Positions 16,700 to 29,408 of a DNA stretch of 64,000 nt are shown here, in pieces. The notes under the pieces were generated by a model. The model was not told where the DNA came from. It worked only from the letters and a program-made list of their open reading frames with translations, and did no database searches. Source of the stretch: CAZVYN01 sp964631125 (lineage in GTDB: Bacteria; Eisenbacteria; RBG-16-71-46; CAIMUX01); the NCBI GenBank assembly GCA_964631125.1, contig CAZVYN010000011.1:4930-68929 (forward strand). Reading direction: 5' to 3'. The translations under genes and the position numbers were made by a program. Positions within the stretch are counted from its first letter, which is position 1. Every line of letters begins with the position of its first letter.

Positions 16700-18789
16700 T
16701 CAGCCCCATGCGTTTATCTCCAGCTCTCCTCGTGTTCGCGCTGCTCCAGCTCTCGTCTTGGGTCGGGTTCGCGGAGTCGACCCGGGCGCAGGCCGCGCCG
16801 GCTCGCGCCTATTGGGTTTTCTTCTCCCGCCCCGCGGAAACCCCCTCGCCGACCGACTACTCGACTCTGGCGGAGCGAATCCCGCGCGAGACCTGGGCCC
16901 GCCGGGGTCCGGGCGCCCTGCCCGATCGGAACGATCTCGATGTTCCCGGCGCGTTCGTCGACGCGGTTCGGGCGCACGGAAGAGTTCGGCACGTCTCGCG
17001 ATGGTTCTGCGCCGTCAGCGCTGAACTCGACGCCCGCGCCTGTGAACGCGTCGCCGCGCTCCCGTTCGTGCGCGAGTTGCGCCCGGTGGCCCGAATGAAG
17101 ACGAACAGCCTCGGGCCCGCCCTCGGTCCCGACGGCGAGCCACTCGGTGTCACGCTCGAAGGCTCCCTAGTCGAACGACCCGACCCGAGCGCCGAGAGTC
17201 CCTTACTCCTGTCGGGCCCCCCGTCCGGGCCCGCGCACGGTCAACTCGCCGAAATCGGCGCCACCGCCGCGCACGACGAAGGTTTCACCGGGAATCGAGT
17301 GCGGGTCATGATGCTCGACACCGGATTCCGCAAGGATCACGCGGCGTTCTCGGCCACGCGGCTGGACGGAGAGCGCGACTTCGTCTTCGGCGACGGCGAG
17401 ACCCAGAACGAGGTGGAGGACAATCCCACCCAGCATCGTCACGGCACCGGATGCTGGGCCGTCTGCGGAGGCTTCGACCCCGGGCGGATTGTCGGTCCCG
17501 CCTACGGCGCGACGTTCTTCCTCGCCAAGACCGAGGACATCCGCAGCGAAACGCAGGTCGAAGAGGACAACTACGTCGCGGCGTTGGAGTGGGCCGACAG
17601 CCTGGGCGTGCGCGTCACATCGGCCAGCTTGTCGTATCTCGATTTCGATGACGGCGAGGAGTACGAGTTCCCGGAGCTCGACGGGGACACCGCGGTCATC
17701 ACGCGCGCGGTCGATCTGGCGGCGGCGCGCGGCATCCTCTGCGTCAGTGCGATGGGGAACACGGGACCGAGCAACGGCACGCTCGGAACGCCGGCCGATG
17801 CCGACAGCATGCTTGCCGTCGGCGCGGTCGACAGCCTGAACAACATCGCGCAGTTCTCCAGCCGAGGGCCGACGGCCGACGGCCGGTTCAAGCCCGAGGT
17901 CGTGGCGCGCGGGCAGGCGACCTGGTGGGCCGACGCGATCTCGCCGAACTCCTACGGATTCGCCAACGGGACGTCACTCTCCACGCCGCTGGTCGGCGGC
18001 GCGGCCGCGCTCGTCTTCGAGGCGCATCCCGAGTGGGGGGCGATGCAGGTGCGCGACGCGTTGATGGCGACCGCCGATCGCCACCTCGCGCCGGACTTCG
18101 CCTACGGCCATGGGCGCATCGACGTGGATGCCGCGATCCATTCCGCTCCACTCGTCTACCCGCTGCCGTTCGATCTGCTCGCGCCGGCGGACGAAGCGGA
18201 GCTGGACACGCTGTCTCCGGCTTTGACCTGGCGATCGAGCGTCGATCCCGACGAAACAGGCCCGTTGCAGTATCTGGTTTCGCTCCGTCCGATCGACGCC
18301 ACCGGCGCGGTGCTGCCGTTCGAAGCCGGAAGCGACTCGGTCTTCACACCGGCCGACCCACTCCTGCCGGGCGCGTCTTACCGCTGGGAGGTCGTCGCGG
18401 TCGATACCGATGGCAACCGTCGGATCGCGCGTCAGTCGCGCCTCTTCCACACTCCCGCCGCCACCGCCGGACCGATCTGGCCCGACCGCCCCGAACGCGG
18501 CATCGATCTCGCGCTCGGTCCGAATCCGTTCAACGATCGGCTCCTCTGGAAGGCGGTCTCGCCCGATCGCTCGCGCGGGACGGCGCACTGGGCCATCGTC
18601 ACTCCGGCCGGCCGCCGGGTGGCCGGCGGGGAGTTGGCCAGCGATGTCGGTCGCTACGATCTGTCGTGGGATGGCCGGGATCCGCAGGGTGAGCGCGTCG
18701 CGGCCGGCGTGTACTATCTCGAACTCGTGATCGGATCGACGCGGATGGAGCGCACCGTGGTGAAGCTGCCGGTCGGGTCCGCGCAGTAG
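16696..18789 (+). CDS. Secreted subtilisin-like serine protease (S8) with FlgD-like C-terminal module
   Basis: 697 aa. Signal peptide over the first ~31 residues (RLSPALLVFALLQLSSWVG...). A ~150-aa propeptide follows, then the S8 catalytic domain with all three residues: D208 in MMLDTGF, H249 in HRHGTGC, S427 in GTSLSTP, plus the oxyanion Asn in SAMGNTGPSNGTLGTP. After ~500 come a fibronectin-like segment (LLAPADEAELDTLSPALTW; GASYRWEVVAVDTDGNRR) and a FlgD-like Ig domain (LSWDGRDPQGERVAAGVYYL) that may serve as an export or anchoring tail. The VSRWFCAVSAELDA prodomain pattern is typical of subtilases from FCB-type bacteria. Likely an extracellular or cell-surface endopeptidase. Confidence 0.93.
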   Translation: MISPMRLSPALLVFALLQLSSWVGFAESTRAQAAPARAYWVFFSRPAETPSPTDYSTLAERIPRETWARRGPGALPDRNDLDVPGAFVDAVRAHGRVRHVSRWFCAVSAELDARACERVAALPFVRELRPVARMKTNSLGPALGPDGEPLGVTLEGSLVERPDPSAESPLLLSGPPSGPAHGQLAEIGATAAHDEGFTGNRVRVMMLDTGFRKDHAAFSATRLDGERDFVFGDGETQNEVEDNPTQHRHGTGCWAVCGGFDPGRIVGPAYGATFFLAKTEDIRSETQVEEDNYVAALEWADSLGVRVTSASLSYLDFDDGEEYEFPELDGDTAVITRAVDLAAARGILCVSAMGNTGPSNGTLGTPADADSMLAVGAVDSLNNIAQFSSRGPTADGRFKPEVVARGQATWWADAISPNSYGFANGTSLSTPLVGGAAALVFEAHPEWGAMQVRDALMATADRHLAPDFAYGHGRIDVDAAIHSAPLVYPLPFDLLAPADEAELDTLSPALTWRSSVDPDETGPLQYLVSLRPIDATGAVLPFEAGSDSVFTPADPLLPGASYRWEVVAVDTDGNRRIARQSRLFHTPAATAGPIWPDRPERGIDLALGPNPFNDRLLWKAVSPDRSRGTAHWAIVTPAGRRVAGGELASDVGRYDLSWDGRDPQGERVAAGVYYLELVIGSTRMERTVVKLPVGSAQ

Positions 18790-18811
18790 CGACGTCAGGG
18801 AGACGAGCCAG

Positions 18812-19012
18812 ATGGAAATTCGCGAGTCGATGACGCAGCTCCAGGAGCGCAATCCGCGGGTGCGGTGGCAGGTCCTGGAGCCGGGCCAGGTCAAACGCTT
18901 CCTCACGAAGCTCGGGTACGAGGGTCCGTACGATCGGTGCAAGTACGACGTGATCTACTTCCACGAGGAAGGACGCGAGCGCGCGATGCTCGTCTGGGGA
19001 TTGGTCGAGTAG
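18812..19012 (+). CDS. Small conserved-looking protein, function unknown
   Basis: 66 aa, ATG at 18812 behind AGGGAGA, 22 bp after the subtilase stop. Sequence features: amphipathic start (MEIRESMTQLQERNPRVRWQ), then FLTKLGYEGPYDRCKYDVIY and an acidic-basic end. There is no signal peptide or membrane helix. The good ribosome binding site, balanced composition and third-position G+C pattern support a real gene. I do not recognise the family. Confidence 0.6.
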   Translation: MEIRESMTQLQERNPRVRWQVLEPGQVKRFLTKLGYEGPYDRCKYDVIYFHEEGRERAMLVWGLVE

Positions 19013-19042
19013 AGCACCCGCGTCCGCGTCCACTGCCCGCTC

Positions 19043-19726
19043 TCAGCTTCGACCGCCGAAGGGACTCGCGCGATCGGCGTTCTCGGGGTCCGACATCGGC
19101 GGCTCCGCCGTCACCCCTCGGCGCGGGGAAGCCCACCACGGATCCACTGCCACGTCGAAGTGCACTTTGAATCCCTCCGTCAGACCGCGGAAGAGATCGA
19201 CCGGCACTTCCCAGACGGCGCCCGCCGCCAGTTCGGCCGGACCCTCGATCACCGTGAAGCAGGCGTTACCGGTGGGCGGGTAGATCGCGTGATGGTACGG
19301 ATAGCCGGTCGCGCGGATCTTGTTGTACGGGAACATGCTCGTGCCGGAGAAGAGCTGATTCGCGACCGTCACGCTCCAGCCGTACTCCGGCAACGTGTTC
19401 GGCACCGAGACGATCAGCCGCACGTTCTGCGCCGGCTGCCGCCCCTTGTTCTCGACGGTCAACGTGAAGGTCGAAGCCTCCGTCACCTTCGTCTGACGCA
19501 TCCACGGGTCGCGGTTTCTCCGCTCGACGTATTGGAGCGTGTCGCTCGTCGTGACGACGACGCGAGGGCGACCGAGGTTGTGCAGATTCGGGCCGTTCGC
19601 GCCCGATCCGACCTCGGCCTGTGAACTCGATGTCTCTGGGGCTAGGGCGGGGACTCGTTCTCTGGAACAACCTCCGGCGCTCAGGACGAGCATCCCGACT
19701 GCCAGGAGGACGCGCGGATTGGACAT
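19043..19726 (-). CDS. Lipoprotein with CARDB/DUF11-like beta-sandwich
   Basis: About 227 aa from ATG 19726 (upstream in-frame ATG 19852 would precede a non-hydrophobic stretch and lacks a site). The first 20 residues are a lipoprotein signal peptide with lipobox LSAGGC. The mature part has a Ser/Ala-rich linker, then an Ig-like sandwich in which TFTLTVENKGRQPAQNVRLI is the recognisable CARDB/DUF11-type strand pair. The C-terminal ~30 residues are Pro/Arg-rich. It probably sits on the periplasmic face or outer membrane. It is divergent from the sigma54-type activator across 531 bp, so that activator may control it; this is inference only. Confidence 0.66.
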   Translation of the reverse strand: MSNPRVLLAVGMLVLSAGGCSRERVPALAPETSSSQAEVGSGANGPNLHNLGRPRVVVTTSDTLQYVERRNRDPWMRQTKVTEASTFTLTVENKGRQPAQNVRLIVSVPNTLPEYGWSVTVANQLFSGTSMFPYNKIRATGYPYHHAIYPPTGNACFTVIEGPAELAAGAVWEVPVDLFRGLTEGFKVHFDVAVDPWWASPRRGVTAEPPMSDPENADRASPFGGRS

Positions 19727-20257
19727 GATGGGAACCTCGGACCCCCCGGGTTCGCGAGCTGCTAGGCGAAGCGCATTCGACAAGCTGCATGCCGCCTGCT
19801 CCGCGGTTGCCTCGAGATGAGGCGCGTTTTCGCCGCCAGGCGACCAGGCCATTGGGGCGCAGTCGACAACGCGAGCGGTCGCGGCGGATCGTGGATTCGG
19901 CCGCCACCGGCCGTGCCGTGCAGCTCGCGCGAGCGCTCGGGCATTCTGCGCGGGAAGCAGGCCGCGCCAAGGACGGACGCGGCCCGCTCTGCGGCTAGAT
20001 CATCGGAGCACGGTCACTCGCCCGATCTGAGTCGAGCCTCCCTGCTGCACCCACGGACGTCCGCCCGAGAAACGAGCGGACGCGAATCGCGCGAGGGGGT
20101 GCGAGCCTCGGGGGTCGTTGATCGCGGCAACAAGCGCCTCGGGGGTTCGCGCGGCGCCAGGGAGGCGCGGCGCGAGGTGGCAAGACTCTTGTCAGCCGCC
20201 TCCCTCTGTCGCCGGCGGCGAATGCGCGCCGGCGCCTACGATCCAGAGGAGGTCCCC
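19727..20257. other. 531-bp intergenic region between divergent lipoprotein and sigma54 activator genes
   Basis: Long for this gene-dense window. The frame of the activator stays open through most of it (from 19817) but its composition is Arg/Ala/Gly noise, and the strong AGAGGAGG site at 20244-20251 places the start at 20258. I looked for TGGCAC-N5-TTGC sigma54 promoters on both strands and found none that is convincing. No RNA gene seen. Confidence 0.4.
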
Positions 20258-22645
20258 ATGTCCACTGGTCCGTCGACGGCTCCGGAGCGACGCCTCGTTG
20301 CGCGCTCACGGGGTGCGGAGTTCCGTCGCGCATGGCGCCGCCGCGCCTGGGCTCTGGCCGCACGCGGTCAGCTCGAAGCGGCGATCGTCGTTCAGCAAGC
20401 CGTCGTTTCTCGCGAGAAGCGATCGGAGGCGCGCGCCGCGTTGCGAGATCGACTGCGTCTGCTGCGGTGGCAGATGGCGGCCGGCCGTTGGCGCGACGCG
20501 CTCGAGCAGACGGAGGTGCTCTACGGCCGATCGATCCGAGCCGGAGCGGCCGGCGCGAATCTGGCGGGGATCCTCTGGCTGTGTCGCGCGGTCTCGCACC
20601 TCGCGCTCGGCTGGGGCGGCCGTTTCCGTCGATCTCTGGCGAGCCTGCTCTGGACCGCGCGTCGGCGGAACGTGCGCGGAGCGCTTCGATCGTCGCGCCG
20701 AGTGCGGTTGGAGCGGGCCGCCCTGGCGCTCACCATCCACTACGAATCGGCGCGACGTGGCGAACGTTCGCTGGTCGTGGCGCTGCTCAGCGCGCGACAC
20801 GCACGCCCCGACCGCTCAGCTCCACCGCTGCTCGACGCGCGCACGCGGGCGTCGGCCGCGGTCGCTCCCGTGGCCAGCACGACGTCTACAGATTCATTCC
20901 TTCGAATGCTCTTTGGGAATGGCTTGATCGAAGGACGTGGCGTCGGCAGGGTCGCGACTCTGTGCTGGGACCGACTCCCCGAGTTGATCACCGGTCCATC
21001 GGGCTGGATGAACGCATGCGCAGAGTCCGTCCATCCTCTCTTCGGCGACGAGACTTCGGAGCCCGCGTCGCCGTCAGGAGAGAGGCGCAGCTCGGGTGAA
21101 CTCGATCCGTTCGTCGAACGCTGGGTCTCTTGGACTGAGGAGCTCCCGAACGGCGGCGCGCCGATCTGGGCGCTGCCTGGCCTGGCCGCTCGGGCGTACG
21201 CCATCGCACCCGAAGCCCCGCCGAGATTTCTCTCGCGCCTGCACCTGACGTTGGCTCGGACGAGCGCCCGAGTCGAGGAGCCGATCGCTCGGGCCAGCGT
21301 GCTCGAAGCGTTGGCGGAGGTGTCGCTCTGGCTCGCGGGCGAGCGGGGCGAGGATTGCGCGCTCGGCGTGCGGGAGAGACGGAGCGCCGGCTGGGTCTCG
21401 CAAGCGCGCGCCGACTTAGGCCTCGCCGCGGGACTGTGGCGACGGCTCGGTCTCGAGCGGCGCGCCGAAGCGTGCGAAGAGAGATGGGCGCGCCTGGCGT
21501 TGCCCGCCTCCACGGGCGGACAGAGCCGAGAGGGGGCTCACGCCGTCACGCTCACCGCGGGACAGCCGATCGACCTCGCGATGCTTCGACGACGGCTGCA
21601 CGAGATCGGATTCGTCACGTCGGATGAACGTCTGCTCCGACAACTCGCGCCGCTTTTCCTCCTGGCGTCGACTCCGTTGCCGGTGCTCATCCTGGGAGAG
21701 AGCGGCACCGGCAAAGAGGTGCTGGCGCGAGCGCTCCATCGGTGGAGTCGGCTGGAGGGTGACTTCGTCCCGATCCACTGCGGCGCGATCCCGCGTGATC
21801 TCCTGGAGAGTGAACTGTTCGGCCACACGAGGGGCGCGTTCACCGGCGCGGTTTCCGAGAAGACGGGCCTGGTCGAAGCGGCCGACGGCGGGACGCTTTT
21901 CCTCGACGAGATCGGGGAGATGGGCGCCGAGGCGCAGATGAAGATGCTGCGGGTGCTCGAGAGCGGAGAGGTGCGGCGAGTGGGCGACCTGCGCTCGCGC
22001 ATCGCCCGGATCCGCCTCGTCGCCGCAACCCATCGCGATCTCGACGGCGCGGTGGTGCAGAAGGAATTCCGTCTCGACCTCTTGCACCGCATCCGTGGAA
22101 TCACCGTCACGCTCTCGCCCTTGCGGGAGCGGCGCGGGGATATCCCTGAACTCGCCGCTCGTTTCGTGCGAGATCTCGCGCCGGGAGCGCCGCTCCAGTT
22201 CTCGGATCGCGCGCTGGCGCGGCTCCTATCGCACGATTGGCCGGGCAACGTGCGCGAACTGCGCGCGGTTCTCTCTCGCGCCGTCCTGCTGGCGCGAGCG
22301 ATCGGCCGGATGCGGATCGAGCCGGAGCTCCTCGGCCTGCGGATCGGCGGGGGCGTGGACGAGGTTCTCGTGCCCGCGGAGGTGGGGCGCTGCGGTGATC
22401 CGTTCCGCCGGCCCGGAGCGTACGCGGACGATGTCGTGGCCGGCGTCTCGGGTGAGCATGGCCTCGACCGGGTGCTCGACGACGTCGAGCGGCGGCTGAT
22501 CACGCGTGCATTGGACGAGCATTCCTGGAATCGATCGCGCGCTGCGATGAGCCTAGGCGGGCTGTCGCGGACCACGCTCCTGAGCAAGATGAAGCGATTG
22601 GGGATCGAGGCGGGGGCGCAGCTCGACCCGGAGACGGTCGACTGA
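20258..22645 (+). CDS. Sigma54-dependent transcriptional activator (AAA+ with Fis-type HTH), atypical N terminus
   Basis: 795 aa from ATG 20258 (AGAGGAGG 7 nt upstream). Residues ~1-430 are helical, Arg/Ala/Leu-rich, with TPR-like repeats and no receiver, GAF, PAS or V4R domain that I can recognise. The central AAA+ domain has Walker A GESGTGKE (480-487), the sigma54-contact loop GAFTGA (526-531), Walker B GGTLFLDEIGE, and sensor/arginine-finger segments (AATHRDLD; RLDLLHRIRGI). A Fis-type HTH is at the C terminus (WNRSRAAMSLGGLSRTTLLS). It should hydrolyse ATP to open sigma54-RNA polymerase promoters. The N terminus presumably senses through protein partners; its input is unknown. Convergent with the mutase gene. 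Confidence 0.92.
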   Translation: MSTGPSTAPERRLVARSRGAEFRRAWRRRAWALAARGQLEAAIVVQQAVVSREKRSEARAALRDRLRLLRWQMAAGRWRDALEQTEVLYGRSIRAGAAGANLAGILWLCRAVSHLALGWGGRFRRSLASLLWTARRRNVRGALRSSRRVRLERAALALTIHYESARRGERSLVVALLSARHARPDRSAPPLLDARTRASAAVAPVASTTSTDSFLRMLFGNGLIEGRGVGRVATLCWDRLPELITGPSGWMNACAESVHPLFGDETSEPASPSGERRSSGELDPFVERWVSWTEELPNGGAPIWALPGLAARAYAIAPEAPPRFLSRLHLTLARTSARVEEPIARASVLEALAEVSLWLAGERGEDCALGVRERRSAGWVSQARADLGLAAGLWRRLGLERRAEACEERWARLALPASTGGQSREGAHAVTLTAGQPIDLAMLRRRLHEIGFVTSDERLLRQLAPLFLLASTPLPVLILGESGTGKEVLARALHRWSRLEGDFVPIHCGAIPRDLLESELFGHTRGAFTGAVSEKTGLVEAADGGTLFLDEIGEMGAEAQMKMLRVLESGEVRRVGDLRSRIARIRLVAATHRDLDGAVVQKEFRLDLLHRIRGITVTLSPLRERRGDIPELAARFVRDLAPGAPLQFSDRALARLLSHDWPGNVRELRAVLSRAVLLARAIGRMRIEPELLGLRIGGGVDEVLVPAEVGRCGDPFRRPGAYADDVVAGVSGEHGLDRVLDDVERRLITRALDEHSWNRSRAAMSLGGLSRTTLLSKMKRLGIEAGAQLDPETVD

Positions 22646-22676
22646 CGCGGGGGAGACGAGAAGATCGGGGTCCGGA

Positions 22677-24380
<1,704 letters not shown>

Positions 24381-24418
24381 CTGCACCTCGAGGCCAGTGA
24401 CTCGGCGAAACGGGGGTG

Positions 24419-24448
24419 ACCGTATCACAGGCGCAGAGTTACTGTCCC
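24419..24448 (-). promoter_or_regulatory. Possible promoter for the mutase gene
   Basis: On the minus strand, GGGACA (24448-24443), 18 bp, TACGGT (24424-24419), about 40 bp before the ATG. The -35 is poor (four of six), but the 18-bp spacing is that of other candidates here. The phased decamer array starts 13 bp upstream of the -35. Confidence 0.3.
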
Positions 24449-24460
24449 CAACCACCCAGA

Positions 24461-24550
24461 TCGACCCAGCCAGCTCGAGCCAGCTCGAGCCAGCTCGAGC
24501 CAGAGCGAGATATAGCGAGATATAGCGAGATATAGTGAGATATAGCGAGA
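24461..24550. repeat. Two abutting 10-bp tandem repeats in one helical phase
   Basis: Within the 300-bp gap between the adenosyltransferase and mutase genes, CAGCTCGAGC occurs three times (24471-24500). After a mixed unit CAGAGCGAGA (24501-24510), TATAGCGAGA is repeated four times (24511-24550, one copy with TGAGA). All units keep one 10-bp register over about 90 bp, close to one DNA turn per unit. The second array is notably A/T-rich for this genome. No gene or hairpin explains it. Read toward the mutase it lies directly upstream of the candidate promoter. Confidence 0.85.
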
Positions 24551-24680
24551 GTACTTCGGGGGACCGGTGCCCCTTCCCGGTCTTCCTGCTCCTTCCCTTG
24601 CGCCAGAGGCATCACGCAACCCCCTGCCTTCCATGGCCAGGAAGACCAAAGCCGAAAGACCGGCCCCCCGAAGACTCTCT

Positions 24681-25334
24681 CTATCTCGTTTCCTTCTCTT
24701 CCTCCCCGCCGACCGCCGGTCGCCAGATCGATTCGGACTCGCCGGCCGATTGATTGGCCCATCGCGCCCAAACGAAGAGCGCGTCGGACAGTCGGTTCAG
24801 ATAGACGACGACCGAGCGTTGCGCCGGATGGCTAGCACCGTCCGGAGCAGCACCGTCTGGAGCAGCACCGTCTGGAGCAGCACCGTCTGGAGCAGCACCG
24901 TCCGGGAGGACCCCCTCGAGTTCCACCAGCGAACGCTCCGCCCGACGGCAGACCGTGCGAGCCCAATGCAGGCCCGCACCGAGATGGCTTCCGCCCGGCA
25001 GGATGAAGTTGGTCAACGGCGTCAGCTCCGCCTCGAAGCGATCGATCGACCGCTCCAGCCGTTCGGTGGCGCGGGCGAAGTGCTCACTCGCCTCCTTCGG
25101 ACTGTCGTCGGCCACGATGGCGCCGGCCTCGAACAGGTCACGCTGCGCACCGGCCAAGGGCGCCCGCAGGCGATCGAGGGGGCTGGAGAGGGACAGGACG
25201 AAGCCGAGTGCGGCGTTCGTCTCGTCGAGCATCCCCAACCCAGCGATGCGTCGATCGGCCTTGCTGACCCGCTTTCCGCCGATCAGCCCGGTCTCGCCGC
25301 CGTCGCCGGCTCGCGTGTAGATGCGCGCGGTCAT
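24681..25334 (-). CDS. ATP:cob(I)alamin adenosyltransferase, PduO type
   Basis: 217 aa from ATG 25334, 13 nt after the nrdJ stop. Converts cob(I)alamin to adenosylcobalamin. Signature features: N-terminal TRAGDGGETGLIGGKRV (ATP-binding loop), DETNAALGFVLSL, and the helix YLNRLSDALFVWARWAN late in the protein with the R and D/N needed for activity; the FILPGGSHLGAGLHWART segment lies between. Anomaly: before the last helix, the linker is expanded into five copies of Pro-Asp-Gly-Ala-Ala/Ser encoded by a 15-bp repeat. The neighbours on either side are both adenosylcobalamin enzymes, which fits its job. Confidence 0.94.
   Translation of the reverse strand: MTARIYTRAGDGGETGLIGGKRVSKADRRIAGLGMLDETNAALGFVLSLSSPLDRLRAPLAGAQRDLFEAGAIVADDSPKEASEHFARATERLERSIDRFEAELTPLTNFILPGGSHLGAGLHWARTVCRRAERSLVELEGVLPDGAAPDGAAPDGAAPDGAAPDGASHPAQRSVVVYLNRLSDALFVWARWANQSAGESESIWRPAVGGEEEKETR
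24833..24906. repeat. In-frame 15-bp minisatellite in the adenosyltransferase gene
   Basis: The unit AGCACCGTCTGGAGC repeats about five times (24833, 24848, 24863, 24878, then a partial copy from 24893), with a C in place of T in the outer copies. On the minus strand it encodes PDGAA units in a loop. Fifteen bases keep the reading frame, so copy number could vary between strains without breaking the protein. Confidence 0.88.
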
Positions 25335-25347
25335 GCAGAGCGGTCGC

Positions 25348-28128
<2,781 letters not shown>

Positions 28129-28195
28129 GCTCTCTCCTCCTCTCCGCGTCCTCACGATCCGGTCAGGCGGTGGTCCCGCTTGTTGGCGAGGCGGA

Positions 28196-28225
28196 ACGCT
28201 AGCACCGGCCGCGCGCCGCGGACAA
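28196..28225 (-). promoter_or_regulatory. Candidate sigma70-type promoter of nrdJ
   Basis: On the minus strand: TTGTCC (28225-28220), exactly 18 bp of G/C, TAGCGT (28201-28196). Transcription would start ~60 bp before the ATG at 28128. Same architecture as the flippase, barrel-protein and secD candidates. Confidence 0.5.
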
Positions 28226-28312
28226 GCTCCAACCCAGTCGAATGTTCTGTCGTTTCCGCGCCGCGCGGCCGCCAAAGGCGAGGCCGACGCGCGCAGGCCC
28301 GGTCGAGACCTT

Positions 28313-28335
28313 GGGTAGCGGCCGAGGCGCTACCC
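28313..28335. terminator. Perfect hairpin over the LysR stop codon
   Basis: GGGTAGCG (28313-28320), loop GCCGAGG, CGCTACCC (28328-28335): eight perfect pairs. It spans the stop codon of the LysR gene and lies upstream of the nrdJ promoter on the same strand, so it could end LysR transcription. No T-run follows. Confidence 0.42.
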
Positions 28336-29283
28336 CTCCGAACTCTTCGCGGTCCGCCGCGCGAGCGGACGCTTCGGTGTCGCCCCCTCGCTGGCTGGCC
28401 CGCGGCTCCTCCGCTGGAGGAGCTCGATGAAACGATCCAGGATCGGCGGCCGGGTTCGGCCGCGGCGCACCAGCAGCCCGAGTTCGCGGAAGTGACCGTC
28501 CCCCGCGAAGGGGAGCGCGCGAAGCGTCCGAGCGCGAACCTCCGCGCGGACCGTGAGCAGCGGCACGATCGAGACGCCGGCGTTGATCTCCACCGCGCGC
28601 TTGATCGTCTCGATGTTGTCGAACTCCATCACGATCTCGACCTCCGCGTCATGCGCGCCGAGGATCCGATCGACCGCGCGCCGCGTGGGGACGTCGCGCT
28701 CGAAGGCGACGAATCGCGCCCCCTTCAACTGTGCGACCTCGATCTCCTTGCCCCGCGCGAGCGGGTTCTCCGGCGCGGCGATCAGGACGAGACGGTCGCG
28801 CCTGAAGGGCATGATCTCGATGCCGGCGCGTCGCGTCGGGTAGGCGACGATCCCGAGATCGATGGCCCCGGAGGCGACGGCGTCGTAGATCCGCGCTGAC
28901 CGATCGTATTCGAGCTGGATGCGGGACTGCGGATGAGTGCGCAGGAACTGGGTCAAGAACGGCGGCAGCTCGTGCAGCCCGACGCTGTAGACCGTCGCGA
29001 CCCGCAAATTGCCGGCGGTCGACTGGCCGAAGTTCTGGAGCTCGTCGTCCACCTGTTGGAAGCGCTCGAGGATCTCCCTGGCGCCCCGCAACAGGATCTC
29101 GCCCGCCGGGGTGGGTGCGATCGAACCCTTCCCGCGTTCGATCAATCGACGGCCGTAGCGGACCTCCAGCGAACGCACCTGTTGGCTGACGGCCGACTGC
29201 GAGATGTAGTTCCGGGCCGCGGCTCGCGAGAAACTTTGTGTCTCCACGATGTCACAGAACACTTTGAGCAATTCGATCTGCAT
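28330..29283 (-). CDS. LysR-family transcriptional regulator
   Basis: 317 aa, ATG 29283 behind AAGGAAGA. N-terminal winged HTH: FCDIVETQSFSRAAARNYIS followed by QSAVSQQVRSLEVRYG, a textbook LysR recognition helix. Residues ~90-300 are the periplasmic-binding-like effector domain (NLRVATVYSVGLHELPPFL; DLGIVAYPTRRAGIEI; VEINAGVSIVPLLTVRAE). The subgroup resembles CysB/CbbR-like regulators, but the effector cannot be told. The last ~30 residues are a basic, Arg/Pro-rich tail. Divergent from mtaB across 125 bp, which it might regulate; it also lies upstream of nrdJ on the same strand. Confidence 0.93.
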   Translation of the reverse strand: MQIELLKVFCDIVETQSFSRAAARNYISQSAVSQQVRSLEVRYGRRLIERGKGSIAPTPAGEILLRGAREILERFQQVDDELQNFGQSTAGNLRVATVYSVGLHELPPFLTQFLRTHPQSRIQLEYDRSARIYDAVASGAIDLGIVAYPTRRAGIEIMPFRRDRLVLIAAPENPLARGKEIEVAQLKGARFVAFERDVPTRRAVDRILGAHDAEVEIVMEFDNIETIKRAVEINAGVSIVPLLTVRAEVRARTLRALPFAGDGHFRELGLLVRRGRTRPPILDRFIELLQRRSRGPASEGATPKRPLARRTAKSSEG

Positions 29284-29324
29284 CGGTCAGTCTTCCTTGG
29301 TCCTCGGACGCCTGGGGCAAAGCC

Positions 29325-29355
29325 AGGATAGGGAGCGGAGCGCCGCGACTGTCAA
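29325..29355 (-). promoter_or_regulatory. Candidate promoter of the LysR gene
   Basis: On the minus strand: perfect TTGACA (29355-29350), 19 bp, TATCCT (29330-29325), ~42 bp before the ATG at 29283. Confidence 0.45.
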
Positions 29356-29408
29356 GCGACCCGCACTGCGCTTGTGGCCGGACGCGTGCGCCCGTAGCCT
29401 CGACCGCG

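Noticed and set aside
24461..24550. CRISPR array
   Set aside because: The units are contiguous 10-bp repeats without spacers.
28129..28330. Cobalamin riboswitch or NrdR boxes upstream of nrdJ
   Set aside because: Searched by eye for a B12 box and an NrdR palindrome on both strands; none is convincing.
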